DNA from: Bugula neritina
Taxonomy: Eukaryota > Bryozoa > Gymnolaemata > Cheilostomatida > Bugulidae
Direction: 5' to 3'
NCBI GenBank assembly: GCA_964035545.1
Contig: OZ037765.1
Location: forward strand, 17,726,698 to 17,790,697
Length of the DNA stretch: 64,000 nt
Every line of letters starts with the position of its first letter. Positions within the stretch are counted from its first letter, which is position 1. The notes beneath the pieces were generated by a model. It saw nothing but the letters and a program-made list of their open reading frames with translations, searched no databases and was not told the DNA's origin. Both the position numbers and the translations under genes were made by a program. This document shows, piece after piece, positions 40,138 through 53,500 of this stretch.

Positions 40138-40529
40138 AAGTATAGAATGTTTACTTTGTAAAACATAAAAATTTGAAAATTATTCTACTGCCTATAATAA
40201 AAAACAAGTTTGAGGACGGTTTCAACATTAAAAGCAACTTTGGACCCAAATTTTATAAAAGAAACACAATAATATGAATAAGGACACTTGGCGTCTATTG
40301 TGTTTTCATTAAATAAACATATTTAGTCTACAATAATGATTAAAAATAATTATCACAGAATGAAAAAGCAATATGGTTAGAAATTGAATGCTAACAAATT
40401 TGAAATGTAAAAATATAAGCCTTTTAAAATTTATCGATAACCTTTAATAAATTGGGTAAGATTACAAAAATATGCTGAACAATATCATTGGTTAATAAAA
40501 TCCGATTCTAATCTCCAAAGGGAAGCTAG

Positions 40530-40535
40530 TTTATT
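40530..40535 (-). terminator. AATAAA immediately after the TRPM2-like stop codon
   Basis: On the minus strand the stop TAG (40538-40540) is followed within three bases by TAATAAAC. If used, the 3' UTR would be only a few tens of bases long. Its use is not shown. Confidence 0.35.
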
Positions 40536-40537
40536 AA

Positions 40538-43500
40538 CTACCCAGTTGCGGCATCATGTAGCTGTATGAGTTTCTGTACGATCATGCCGTGTCCAGCAAA
40601 CAGCAGTAAATCTGAACTGGCATCAATCCAACCAACTTTACTTACTTTAACTCCAGGCTACAGCAAAAAATTTACATATGCACAGCAACATTCCAAGAAA
40701 AATAAGGACATACGTATTATTTTGCAACTGCTAGTTTCACAGCTTTGAATACATCCCTATATTTACACATAAATATATTGTGTGAGACTCAACTTTGCCC
40801 AAGTTACTGTTTAAAGATTTTTTCCCTCATAAGCATAGAACCAAGATTGCATACACTTTGGCAATGAAAGAACATGATGGTTTGGATTTGTCCACCCACA
40901 TCATATACATGTACCACGGCCACAGTACTCTTATTAACAATGAACTAAAACTAGTTTAAGGACTCTTAAAATTTTACATGATACCCATGCTTTATAACAC
41001 AAGAAAATGTTTGGGCTAAAAACCTTAATTAAAACTTATTTCATAAGTTTAAGTTTAGGACACCAGCTTTAAATGAAAGTGTGCATCTCTGCTTTTAAAG
41101 CAATTGTTCATTTTTATTATATAACATGTGGTAAAAGGTCAGAAGTCATGGCAAAAATGATTGTTTTCATTCATAGAAATTATTTACCTTCAGAGTCAAA
41201 TCTTTTGTCCCTTCACCTTCATCATGGAAATTGTATGCAAGTGTCTCTACCCAAGCATTATCTGTATTTCTTGGATCATCACAATAACCTTCATATATCT
41301 ATATAAATTCAAAAAAATGTATTTATGCATTTCCTAACCTTGCTTATGCAATTACACTTGGTTAATTTTAAATTTGAAATGAAATTTTAGTTTATATCGA
41401 ATTTCTTATTATAAAATATTATTAACTGTCTGAATTCTGACAAGTATTTAATGTAGCCATGTGCTATGGCCCAGGAGTCATTGCATTGGAGTATAGGTAC
41501 TCACAATCACAGGATGAGCTATAGATTCGAGAGCAGCCTGACAATCTGGAGTCATACAATCACCAAAGGCTTTCTCTTTGATAGCGGAGAGAGCTATTGC
41601 CTCTTTACCATCATTATTCTTCTGATCAGTCATCAACTAAAGAATAAATTTATTGTTTAATTTAATACATGTTTTCTAATAAGTAATTAATTGTTATTCA
41701 TTACTTATTAGAAAAAGCCAGTTGCAATGACATGGCATGCGTTTTCGAGGTAATAAATGATTAAATTTAGTGTTCTAGATAAAAAATGTAACAAAAGAAG
41801 TTGTGTTTTCTTGAAAATTTAAACCTGATCTAAAATTTAAAGAACCTAAGCAATTCAACTTTTTCATTTACTGTACCAAAATGATATTTCCATTTAATTA
41901 TTACAAGTAAAATTTCTAATCAAACTAGTTTGCTTAAGGAGGGCGCAAAGGTTGCTTAACATTTGACCTTCCGTACACTACATTTGCACGACAAGCAAAG
42001 CTATTCACCTAAATAACTCATCTATGCTGCAACTAGAGCATGACAGATAGAAAAATACTATTTTATTTAATTTTTGCACTATTTCAAAAATATTGTGCTA
42101 AAATATGTGTGAATGACGTGAAGGGGAGGGGGCACATCAGGTAACTATAGCAACCAGTGAAACAAATTGGCATCTCAAACTAAAAACAGTTTTTTTCATA
42201 GTTTGCAATATTTTGGCCATATTAACAAAAAATAATCATATTTCTAGTGTTTAAATGCAAAGTAAATATAAAAGGTTGGAATCAATAATAAACTCAGATA
42301 AGCATAGATGAGTGCTTTAAAAACTGCACAACAAAAATCGTGGTAGGGGTTTACAATGAAACAACAAATGTGTACCATTTGCCAAGTTGGCCCAGTATAT
42401 AACATCTAAAAAGATTGAGAAGTATAATTCTTGAGAAACAAAATATGCATTATAAATAAATAAAAATATTACTTTATTTCTATATGGGTATAGACATGAA
42501 GGGGGCCACGCATATCACTTGCATCAAAAATCTTAGCAGCAAAGTATGTATGAAAATATTTTTAGACATTTTTAAACATAGATCTGTGTACTTATTTGAG
42601 ACTGGGGTATTTTATGAAAGTTTGCTATATAGCAGGTTGCCAAGACATGTTGTAATACAGAGCTATCTGCCAGTGCTTACCCCTGGTAGAGACCACTCTT
42701 CAACATCAGTTCTTTTCACTCCAATAAACTCCAGAACTTTCTTGTCATTTTTGATTTCAAAGTCACCGTTAGGAAATCGCTTCCACCGAGAGACGATAGC
42801 GTCCAAAGCATGGTTTGGCCCCCACCTACCCAGGTTGCCTCTTCCTGAGAGACCAGTTCTACCAAACGGATTCAATGGTATACCAGCGTTATCTACAACA
42901 GCAGCACAATATTTGTATAAACACAGAAAAAATTCAGTCCATAACATATTGTAAATTTTACTTTAAACATCATACTATATCAATTGTATCTTGACTCACT
43001 CCATTGATCTGCAATTACTACAATTTACAGTGATACTTTGTAGTAGTTATGTTGAATAGAATTTGCCATCCAACAGGTCTAAAGCCAGTTACCTTTAATC
43101 AATTATTAGCAATTAATGTATAGTAAGATGCTATGTATTACAAACTCACCAACTGATCTGAATAGTTAAAAGTATATTATAATAATTTAGTTGGATATAA
43201 TGCACTGAATACTCACTGAGCTGATAAGCTCCATGAAAACTGACTCTGCATATATCTCCATCTTGCTGATTAAATCTAAACTTCAACTCTATCTCTGTTT
43301 TACTCCTGTAATGTGCATGAAAATACAGCTGTAATATAATATGTTATACACTTATAAAATAATGAGCAAGGGGCATGTATGTTCCTATTGTTAAATTTAC
43401 AATATTCACTAATGTATTATACCAAGTAGCAGTTAGTTGTTTAATATTCATCACCTTCTTATGTTCTGAAACAAAAGTCACAGAATTTTCAACTACCCTT

Positions 43501-44560
43501 GAAATAAATTTACTAATAAAACTGATAGTTCGTAAAACTTCAAATGAACCAAAGAATAATGTTAATATTTGTTTGTATATATAACCTAAATACTGGGTCA
43601 ATAATTTATTTAGATTATAAATTTAGTTATATGAATCTTTAGCTCACATGATGGAGAAATCTATATTGAAAACAAATTTTGTAAACAGTCAACTACGTAA
43701 CAAAACACAATAACATATCAAGCTACTTACATTTTAGAAATGTCAGGATCAATAAATCCTTCTTTGCCAAGCAAGATAACATCAGACGTGTAATGAACGG
43801 GTTGATAGCCAGACCAATCAATCTGGTTATATTAAAAGTTAATAACAGTCAATTTTGTAAAGAAGGTGAAGCAATGTATTTTGAGATGAAAAAATTATAT
43901 CATTTGTTTATGGCCACAATTCCTGGAGAACCTTAATGGCAAGGGTTTTTAAGGTAGCTGTATATTTAGCCTAAAATCATGCTGGCAACATGGCTTGAGT
44001 TGTTAATATGGCACAGAAACTATTATGAGTGAATGCTCTCCCTGGCAACACCAATGGTTGTACTGAAACTTACTCTACCAACTTAGTGCAGGTGTCATGC
44101 AACATGGTTTATTAGAATGGTTTTTTAAAACATGCCCAACCTTGACACTGACGCACACAAATATCAAAATTACATCTATACCAACTACTTAGTATAATAT
44201 AAAATCATCTATGTACGAACAGAGGTGTGCCAGCAGCACTAAGTTAAAGGAGTCAGTCACCAGCTGCTGACAAGTTAACATAAAGTACGACTAGAATCTT
44301 ACCTCCCAGTACACTTTGGTGAGTGGGACAGGGAACCGAGAGATTTTAGCAGCTTTCCAGTAAGGAGAAGCTCTGCATTTAATGTGAACAAAACCACCCT
44401 TCTTAGCTTTCCATGAATTAAAAAGCTTTTCCTCAGCATCCAAAACTTCTTGTCTTGTGACCTCATCTTCAGGTTGTTTAAGTAGCGGAGGCTTACTGCC
44501 CATTTTACTGCTAGCCATGGCGTGCATGATCCAGTTCAAGGCTTCACCAGTTTGATTCAA
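40538..44560 (-). other. TRPM2-like gene: NUDT9-homology domain exons, Nudix signature not found
   Basis: Exons 29-35 (residues about 1382-1718) encode the NUDT9-H domain. Conserved blocks are [35 protein letters not shown] with [27 protein letters not shown] (end of exon 32), [20 protein letters not shown] (exon 34) and [20 protein letters not shown] (exon 35). Between SLPG and YEGY a NUDT9 enzyme carries the Nudix box (G-x5-E-x7-REUxEExGU). Here exon 33 instead reads [20 protein letters not shown] then [12 protein letters not shown], with no REUxEE. Exon 32 to exon 33 is phase 0, and I found no intervening exon in 41637-42680. Confidence 0.75.
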
Positions 44561-47500
44561 CTTTTAAAATAAACAACAGCCAGGCTGTAAGACACTACAT
44601 GAATTATGTAAGTAAGTCTGGGCAAAACAATGGACATTCCTTTCGTTACTTTCAATTTTATGTCTAAGCTATACAAGGCGCATGCTATCAATTTATTAGT
44701 TTTAGAAAAAATACTTTCATAAAAGTTTAGTGGGCTTATTATAGTACGAGAAAACTCTGGTGGCAGTTGAACATGATCATTTAAATGATCTAGCACAAAT
44801 ATACTAATAGCAATAATTGCTTTTTATTACTAACACTGCATTATTTTCTTAGTTGGTGATGCAATGAAAATTTCTGAGCACCTAAATTTTTTACATCTCT
44901 AGTTTATAATATACTCAACGCAAATAGATCTTATGACTGATTGACTTAACTAAGTTTAAGTTGAGCAGTCAAACCCACTCAGTCATAGCAAGTTAAAACT
45001 ATGACCTATTTCTATGTTAAGCAAATCAAAGGTCTAAAAGCCTACTCTTGCTTCCATCTGCTGAACTCTGTCAAATAAAACTGGCAGGTTTCCCATTGCT
45101 TCAGTTGTAGAGGTCAAGCAGTCAAGGTCATTCTTACTTTTCGTCACCTGATAACATGAGGATATTGAGCAGTTGTTGTTAAATAGACCAAAACAAGTTT
45201 GCATATAAATAAACAAATACATGAAACCACTTTGTATAATCTTGCCAGCTATCGCAGACTAAAAATGTTTCAAATATAATAAGTTTAAAGAAGTATAAAA
45301 ACATAAAACTGTTGACATAAAAAAATTATATGAAACATATTGGTAAATCATTCTTGATCTTACTTTGAACTCTACACTTGATTCTTCAACAATTTGCTGC
45401 CTTCTACTATAGTCTTCAAAGTTGATTCTCTCCCAGAGTGCCAGTTGCTTCTCATGTTGTTCCTCAAGAGACATCACTGTAATAATAATAATATTGTGAC
45501 GGATATGCACCTAAACTGCATACTTAGTATGATGGTTGCTAGGAATCCAAGACTTTTTGAAAAAGTCACCAAGAAACAGATTGAAAAACTGTAAACTAGA
45601 ATCCATTAAATCCAAGATAGCTTAGTGTAGGTGTGGGAAATTTTAAATGTGGACTACTTGAAGCAAGGGAAAGTTCATTTCAGTGTTGGGATTTTTCAGT
45701 TTTTGTTGAAAGGTTTTTATCTCCAATTTCTTTTACTAAGCAATTAGTTGAAGTTTTGTCCCATTTTCAATTTGTCTATTTTTAGAAGTTTGTATTTTGA
45801 TATTTTCTAAAGGTTGTGCTCCTGCTTGCAATATATATGCTATTCAATGTTATATTATAATATATGAGTGGGCCAAGAGTATTCCAACTTACTGAAATCA
45901 TCTCCAATAAACTGGTTGTTATCTTTGAGCTTTCTATAAATGAATCTAATGAAGAGAGCAAGATGGTTGAATATGATGAAAGGCGGTGGTATGGGTGGTC
46001 TTGTGTAATATTCTTTCACCATAGTATACTGTTGAAACTTCCAATGAATATCCGTGTTTTCTTGAACCAGTGTAAACGTGTAACTGTCAACCACAAGAAT
46101 TATATTTGTAGCAAATATAATTTTATAAATTTGACTAAATTATATTGGCAAGTTTAGCTAGTTTCTAGTTATGATGACAAGCATGGTGTGCTGCATTCTT
46201 ATTAGTTAAGGGATACTTACTGACTTCTGGTTAGCTATTCATTACACTTACAGCATAGAAAGTGCTACTATGATGCAACAAATATTGAACACTGTTCTAC
46301 CTCACAAAATCTTTTTTTAATTTTTCAGCGAAATTTTTAAATTTCAGCATAGCTTATTGGCATAAAAATACTATCCAAAATGCCACATGGTGAATTTAAT
46401 TAGTGAGGCAATTTATGTTGACTAAAAAAAATTGATAAGATATTACTAAGGAAAATACCAAAGGTACTGACGACGTGGCAATTTACAGAGAATAATGTAC
46501 CTGAACATGGCAATAAGAAGGTTGAACATCAATATTTGTGTGAAGAGAATATAAACTCCGAGCATGATGGGCACTACTCGATTTACTATCGGACATCGGG
46601 GAGCATCCGGGTCACATTCCGGAATATCTACACCAGAGCTGCAACAACAAAGTGCTATATCTCACTTCTACTCTACCAATACAGTATTGTTTTTAATACC
46701 ACAACAATAGTTTCAATGTAACAAACAATACAGTGGCTAAAATATATAATATATATAAAATAAAATTAGTTCCTCATATCACACCAACATATTCAAAAGT
46801 TCGATGCTGTCACTGTGTTAAATGCAGCTGCATTAGCTTCTCTCACAAATTGGATTAATCAGCAACCAACGAGCTTTTTGAGAAACTGATATCTGTTGTG
46901 TATACATTAGCGCTTTTGTTCCTTTACTTCTTATTCATTACACATTTTGTTTATGTGCTTTTGTTTTGTCTTTTTCTGTGCTTTTGTTTTGTATCTTATT
47001 GTTTTTCATGGTGCAGCTCTTATGTATACTTTTATCTAATTTATCTTTGATCACAAAATTTTGCCTAACATAGATAAATACCTGTTAGTGTAGCAGAACA
47101 CAAACTCTCCATCTGGAAATGCTGTTTCTGGCAATCCTGCTGGCACAACAAAACTGTTACCATAGCAACTAGGTGTAGAGCCATCCGAGCACACACCGAG
47201 AACTGTAGGTAGACTACCATCAGCACATGTTCTATTAATAGCATTGTCTTCTAGAAAGTCTTTCACCGAAAAACAGAGCTTGTCGTCGGTACAAGAATCA
47301 GAATTTTGCCCTGCAACATATTGTATGGGATTTGAAAACCTTGTTACTTCATAATTAACAAGTTCACATGTAAGAATATAGTACAAAATGCAAGAATAAA
47401 TGCTTATGGTCATTCAAGCTTGTCATATGTAGGAGTTTGCACAAAATAGTAACACTTATACACCATCAAAAAGATCTGAACAAGTTTCCTCAATAAAAGT

Positions 47501-50500
47501 GCATTTTCCAGACAATTTCAATGTCTCTGCTTCTACAATCAACCTTCTATAACGTGAAAACCCACCTTCAAGGTCTTCTAGGAACAGTTCGCCATACATT
47601 TGCCAGTAAGGCATCCTTAGTATGTCATACACGAGTACCGCGGAAGGCTGTTCGTTAGGGTACATTATAGCGTGCTGAGCTATACCAAAGGCCGCGGTGA
47701 ACACTGCCAGAATCAATCCAAACGACAACAAATCCTTGATCTAGAATCAGTGCACTGTCTGCATGAGTCATCTTGAAACATATTTAGCTTTTCCAATTTC
47801 ATTTAAAATAAATGTAATTTTGGCTAATGAGATATTTTGACACTTTTTACTGTAATTTATACTTTTGTCTAACAGGAATGGGACTCATCAAGTTAGTTAT
47901 TCTAAGCTTTGCTAACGAGTACAATTTTTTCAACATACTCTTACGTATAAATCTGCATAATATATACTGTACAAGTAGATCATATATGAAAATAAGCTAC
48001 TTTTCAGCTTTGACATAATGTTCATCACAATGCAACATAGCTTATAAAAATTGTGGCTTTCAAAAAGCACAAATAGTTTTAAAGTGTCATTGTTTAAAAT
48101 GATAATCCAATAACTAAGAATTATTAATGCTTTATTCAGAAGTGAAGTACTGTAAAGAAATTACCATTCGTCCTATCATAACCAACTTAGGGCCAAGAGC
48201 TCTAATCACTGAGAAAATATGAAGAATCCTAAACCAGAAAGTCATGAGAGCCAGACTGAGTATTACTCTAGAGTATTGGTATCTGTCTTCCACAATCTCA
48301 TCGTCAGTTCTCCGGTAATACAACCACGCGTCATGCTTGTCTAGACTTTCTGCTAAAAGTTCCTCTCGCCTGTTGTATGTCAGCTACAATACACTCTATA
48401 GATGTAGTGTGCTAGCAGCTAACCTTAATTAAAGTCACTTCTATTAACATTAATACCTGTATAATTAACCATAGGAGCTATCTACATTCTAGTTATATAA
48501 CATTACAAGTCAAAACACTCAATAGTTTAGATAAAATATCTAAAAGGCTAAAATAAGAATCTTCACAGAAACCATTTAATAATAAGTTGCAAAAAAAGCA
48601 TATTTTTAACATTCTGGTAAAACCTTGCCGAACTTTCACATAAAATTTAAATAAAACGAAAGATGATGCAAGGCATCACCTCAAAGTTGAGATTAAGAAG
48701 TACCAACTATGCTAGAGCAGTAACGGCAGAGGCAAGACTGATAATTACATTAGAAAACATAGTGCTGCATACAAGTGATGCATGAATAGAGTAGAAACTC
48801 ATTACCTGTGTCACTATAGACTCGTGATCAATCATTCGAAGAGTAAATCCGATAACAAAGAGAATCACAGTGGCAATGTCTACGAGGTTCCAGACATCAC
48901 TAAAGTAGTTGACTATCTTCATCTTGAAGCTGTTAGTTTCTGCCACCCAGAACTGTATGAAAGTAAAATTGCTAGCAGTAAGACCAGTGTTAGACATGGA
49001 GTACATATGTAACTAGAACATGTATATTGAATGTAGAAGACAGATCTTGGCCATTTAAGTCAATTGCTGGATGACACTAGCTGCTACAAAACTTGTGTTT
49101 TTAATGAGAAATATGACAAAAGATGTTATGTTTTTGTGAGAATGTCTACCAAAACCAAAACTCATAAAGACAATTAAGGGGTTCAAGTTATTAAACTTCG
49201 TCGGGTACTGCACTTAAATGTACCACTACTACTACTACTACTACTGCTGCCGCTGCTGCTATACTCCGACTGCTACTACTCCTACTGCTACTACTCCTAC
49301 TGCTACTACTACTACTGGTTAGTAGATATTTCTACAGAACAATGGTTTTCATTCAGATATATCAGTAAGGCAGTCTATTTGGCTACCTATCTTATAGAAA
49401 TTATCAGCTGAAGAGCTAAAGTGAGTTGTCACCAGACTTCTGTCTGCTATCTCCAGTGTTTATAAAAATTGGCCAACATACGACTAAGCTTAACTATATA
49501 TTTGCCTGCATAACTACCACTACGTGTATTGTATACCCAACTACTACTATGTGTATTGTATACCTGACTACTACTACGTGTATTGTATACCTGCCGCAAC
49601 TCTTCAATGAACAAAGTAATGACCCAAATAGCTACTATGATCTCCACAGCTGTGTAACTGGCGACATCATTGGGGTGGAAGTCGCACACCATCATGTAAG
49701 TGAAGAGCAGCAGGAAACCCAAGTAAAATACCTGCAAGACAAAAATTGAGGTGTAAACTAACTGAAGTTAAAGAATAATTTTGATATAAAAACCACTTAC
49801 AAGCTTTCTGTCACCTAGCACTTTTTATATCATTAGAGAGGTTGATATATCTTACTCTTAAGAGTAATGTCTCACACGCTGCTTTTTGAACTATTCAATG
49901 TGTAACTGTAAGGATTTAGTGTTATAAATGCCTGCATACAAACATATAAAGTTCACACACCGTGTTGGCCATAAAAGTGACTTTTGGGGCATTAAAGAAT
50001 GCCACAATCTTTTCACCACAAGTGAGGATTTCGTCTTCTGTAGGATCATCTTCTAAATCATCGACAGTATCATTGTTGAAACCTCTGTAAAACACACATG
50101 CATGTTAGGTTTCCTTATTACTTTATAAAATGCAGCTAGTGGTGTTTAAAGTAATTATCAATTCTGTATCTTAATGTAGTACTCAGTAAAAACATTTAAC
50201 AAAGTTTTGATGAAAGTTGCTTAATTTAGTAAACGTTGAAATTATAGTACGCATATTCTGGTGGCACTCCAAGTGCCCAATGAAAAAGTAGCTACTCTAA
50301 TGGTTCATGTCTCATGACATGTAGATGTGAGAGTAAACAGTTAATAAGTCTTTTTTATGTTACAGCCAAAAACAGTTTTAATTATTTTGTCTCCATTATT
50401 AAGTAGAAGTTTCAAGGTTGTTTTTATATAACTGTTTTAATTGTGCACTTTTTGCAGTTGAAGAACAAAATTGTAGCACAGTCAGTATGCTAATGATTAA

Positions 50501-53500
50501 AAAGATTCACTCGACGTGAAAAACTGCAGCTCTGGCTCTACATACATTGTACGTTTGCTTGTAATAAACAAATCATACTACAAGAAAACAATTAGACTTT
50601 AATGATGACATAATCTAAATAAACAACCTGGTGAATGTACAACTATACTAACCTTTCATCTAATGTTGTCCTGAGAGGGTTGTTCTCCAAAGCTTTCATG
50701 CGCTTCTACAATGAATACATTTTCAACTATGCATATTATGGTAATAGTTTTGTAAGATGAGTCAGCTCGTCAACAATTTGTAAAAAAAGTGTTCATTAGA
50801 CCTTTACTATTCAGGGTAACAGAGAGACTATCCAGGGTACAAAATAATACAACTTCTATTTGGTTCATCAGATTTCCTTTATGAATTTCAGAAAAATTAA
50901 ATTTGTCATACAGTATCAATTATATGCATAAAAGTGGTGACACATCATAAATATCATCAACTAACTCACACACTAACAACCATATGCACCCACCTTTCTA
51001 CTTGCCCTTTTCTGACGCATCAGCTTTCTCTCCCGGAGCTCCTCCTCATTCCGAAAATGAATGAGTGCAAATAGTAAAGGAGGGAAAACCAGACTAACCA
51101 GCAGCTACAACATGAGAAATATGCACGAGTCATGCACAGAGACGAAGTTGTCTTATCATCGAGATTGTATTTTGGTCTTTATACAATGCACATGCTACAG
51201 TTTCAACACTTGTAGAGAGAGATATTTTGAGAGTTGAAACAGATTTAAAGTCTGATCTTACAAATTCAATAACAAAACTATCAATTTGTTGTACATCAAT
51301 TTGGAACTTAACAACTGTAATTATTAACTTCATTTATAAAGCTGAACATGGAATACTTCTACTTATAGTGATTTGTCTGAGTCAAAATAAATGTGGCAAG
51401 TTGAACTCCTATTGGATTCACTATAGATAAAAGTTAGTTTGAGTGAACACAGTATAAGCGAAAAGTTTAGATCGAAACCTCTAATTTAGATTAAGGTAAC
51501 AAGTTTCCCCACACGTATTTATTAACTGATACTTTTTAAGATTGTACTTACATAATTTATGTTATATGGCTGGTAATACATAACTGAAGTTTTCTGTGGT
51601 TGCTAACCTTTTGCTAAAGTGCAATGCCTGCTAATTTTGAATAAGTCAATTATCATAGTTTAGTAAATATTTTAGCAACTTTTACATATTTTTCTTATAT
51701 TAAAACTCTAATAAAATTGGGTGCATCATTTTCAATACACAGAAGAAGAAATATAACCGGAATAAAAGTGAAATAAGTGTTTCTTACATGAAAGTAAAAC
51801 TGAAATAAAAAAAATTGAATAAAATAGTTTCACACAACCCCCCAGTAGCACTGAGCATTGCAATACATGTTTTCTAGTATTTACCCTCCATTCTCCTTGA
51901 AGCTCATCCATCTTTCCCCACCAGATATTGTTGAGTAAATTCTGACAGGCCTGATGACTCACAAACTCTTTGTTGCCTGCTTCTACAGCAAGTTGCAGCA
52001 AAGTTGTTTCCCCATAGCTGGGAATAACTCGAATCAGCAGAGTCTTTGACTTCAACTCATCAGCAGTAAAGCACTCGCCAAGAACACCAATTGCTATTCC
52101 TTCAAAATCGCTAAAAGAAAGAATACCACCATTAACCATATAGTTTTTACCTTGAAAGGGTCCAACGATGTGGTAAGTAGGTTTAAATTGAAATTTCAGC
52201 TGTTGAACACAAATTCATCACCGTATTGGGCAACAATAAATGTACTGGCATACAGAGTAAATTTAGGCATAGACTGCTACTGAAAACTTCGCACTGACAT
52301 CAAAAAATAGGGCTGCCGTAGTGATCTGATTTGCTGAGGACTATTTTGGTTCTGTTTTTCAAGTTACAATGCTACATTCTTGTCATTCTATCAATTTCAC
52401 ATTTCAAAATAAAACAATTTATAATATTGCACAATAAAGCCAGTTTCGTGCACTTTAAGTGACAAGACTTTAAAAACACTATTCTTATTTGTTGAATATT
52501 TTTGTTTACATCTACATAATATTTATCACTTTTTTCAGCATGCAGCCAATCTGAATTTAATAATTTGTTTAAAATTATTTGTGTCGGATCCTAATTATGC
52601 TAACTGCATAATGAATGAAAGTGAAGGCTTATGGTTTCAACTACTTGCTGCATAATGCAGATTTCAAATGCTAATTCTTAGAGTAGCATCCCTGACACAC
52701 CTGGTGAAAAATTTGAAAATTGCTCTTCACATTGAAGATTCTGGCATTATGTAGCAGTACTGTTTAATATTTCATAAAAGCACTGTTGTATACAATATAT
52801 CGCCAGCAGGGCAGATCATTGAGGTAGAACATTCAGCTACCCATTAGGTTAGTCAATGAATTTCTAATAACTCATTCACGGGCTTTCCATGTACCGATCT
52901 GAGTACATTTCTCAGACCGATCGTTTTTCCATGAGAGTGTCAGATCGATCTCACGAAGTTGCCTCCTCTTAAGTGAAGGATACTTTAAAAGTATAATTTG
53001 TTCACCTATTTGAGTGATTAAAGCTACTACTGTTGAAAACAAGATGGTCGTAGTCTAAAATTTAATCCCAGCTATAAACTGTACGCAGCAAAACTTTCAG
53101 TGTATGGTAATTTGGCCAATTTAAAATAATTAATTTTAATTTTTTAGCTTGACAGCTTATATAAAATTAATGGCTGTCTTGCAGATTATTAATAAACTTA
53201 CAGGACTGTTGGGCTTAAAATTACAAAGAAAATAGCTAATGAAACTAAGTTTTAGTAGTCATTTAAATTCAATTTAAATTCTCCTATTTTTTTTACCTTC
53301 TGCTGCATATAATTGAATTTTCTTAATCATTGTACTGAAAGTCAAAGTTTTGGCATCTGAAAAGGTGGCTATCATAATTATTTAATACTTTGCTTAGTAA
53401 TTATCAATAAGTTATCATTTTTATTAGCAGACAACATTGTAGCGCGCAGTCTTTTTCTACTTCTCAGATCGATCTGGCGTCTTTCCATGGTCTTATTGAC

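Larger units (their letters stand above)
46501..50705 (-). other. TRPM2-like gene: transmembrane and pore exons
   Basis: Exons 18-25 (residues about 838-1245) encode S1 ([20 protein letters not shown]), S2 ending FIEELRQ, S3 ([20 protein letters not shown]), a long charged S3-S4 linker, S4-S5 ([15 protein letters not shown]), S5 ([15 protein letters not shown]), the pore helix and filter ([15 protein letters not shown], about residues 1109-1124), a roughly 90-residue extracellular loop with eight cysteines, and S6 ([20 protein letters not shown]). E940 and Q943 of S2 and N965 and D968 of S3 occupy the places of the vertebrate TRPM2 calcium-binding residues. The filter is acidic (E, E, D), unlike the vertebrate GQIPGY type. 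Confidence 0.8.

Noticed and set aside
41940-42010. Possible small minus-strand exon ([16 protein letters not shown]) in the intron between exons 32 and 33
   Set aside because: An acceptor-like TTTAG is present, but the peptide lacks any Nudix feature and inserting it is not needed for phase.
42484-42954. 156-codon plus-strand frame
   Set aside because: It is antisense to TRPM2-like exon 32, whose minus-strand frame encodes the conserved NUDT9-H block.
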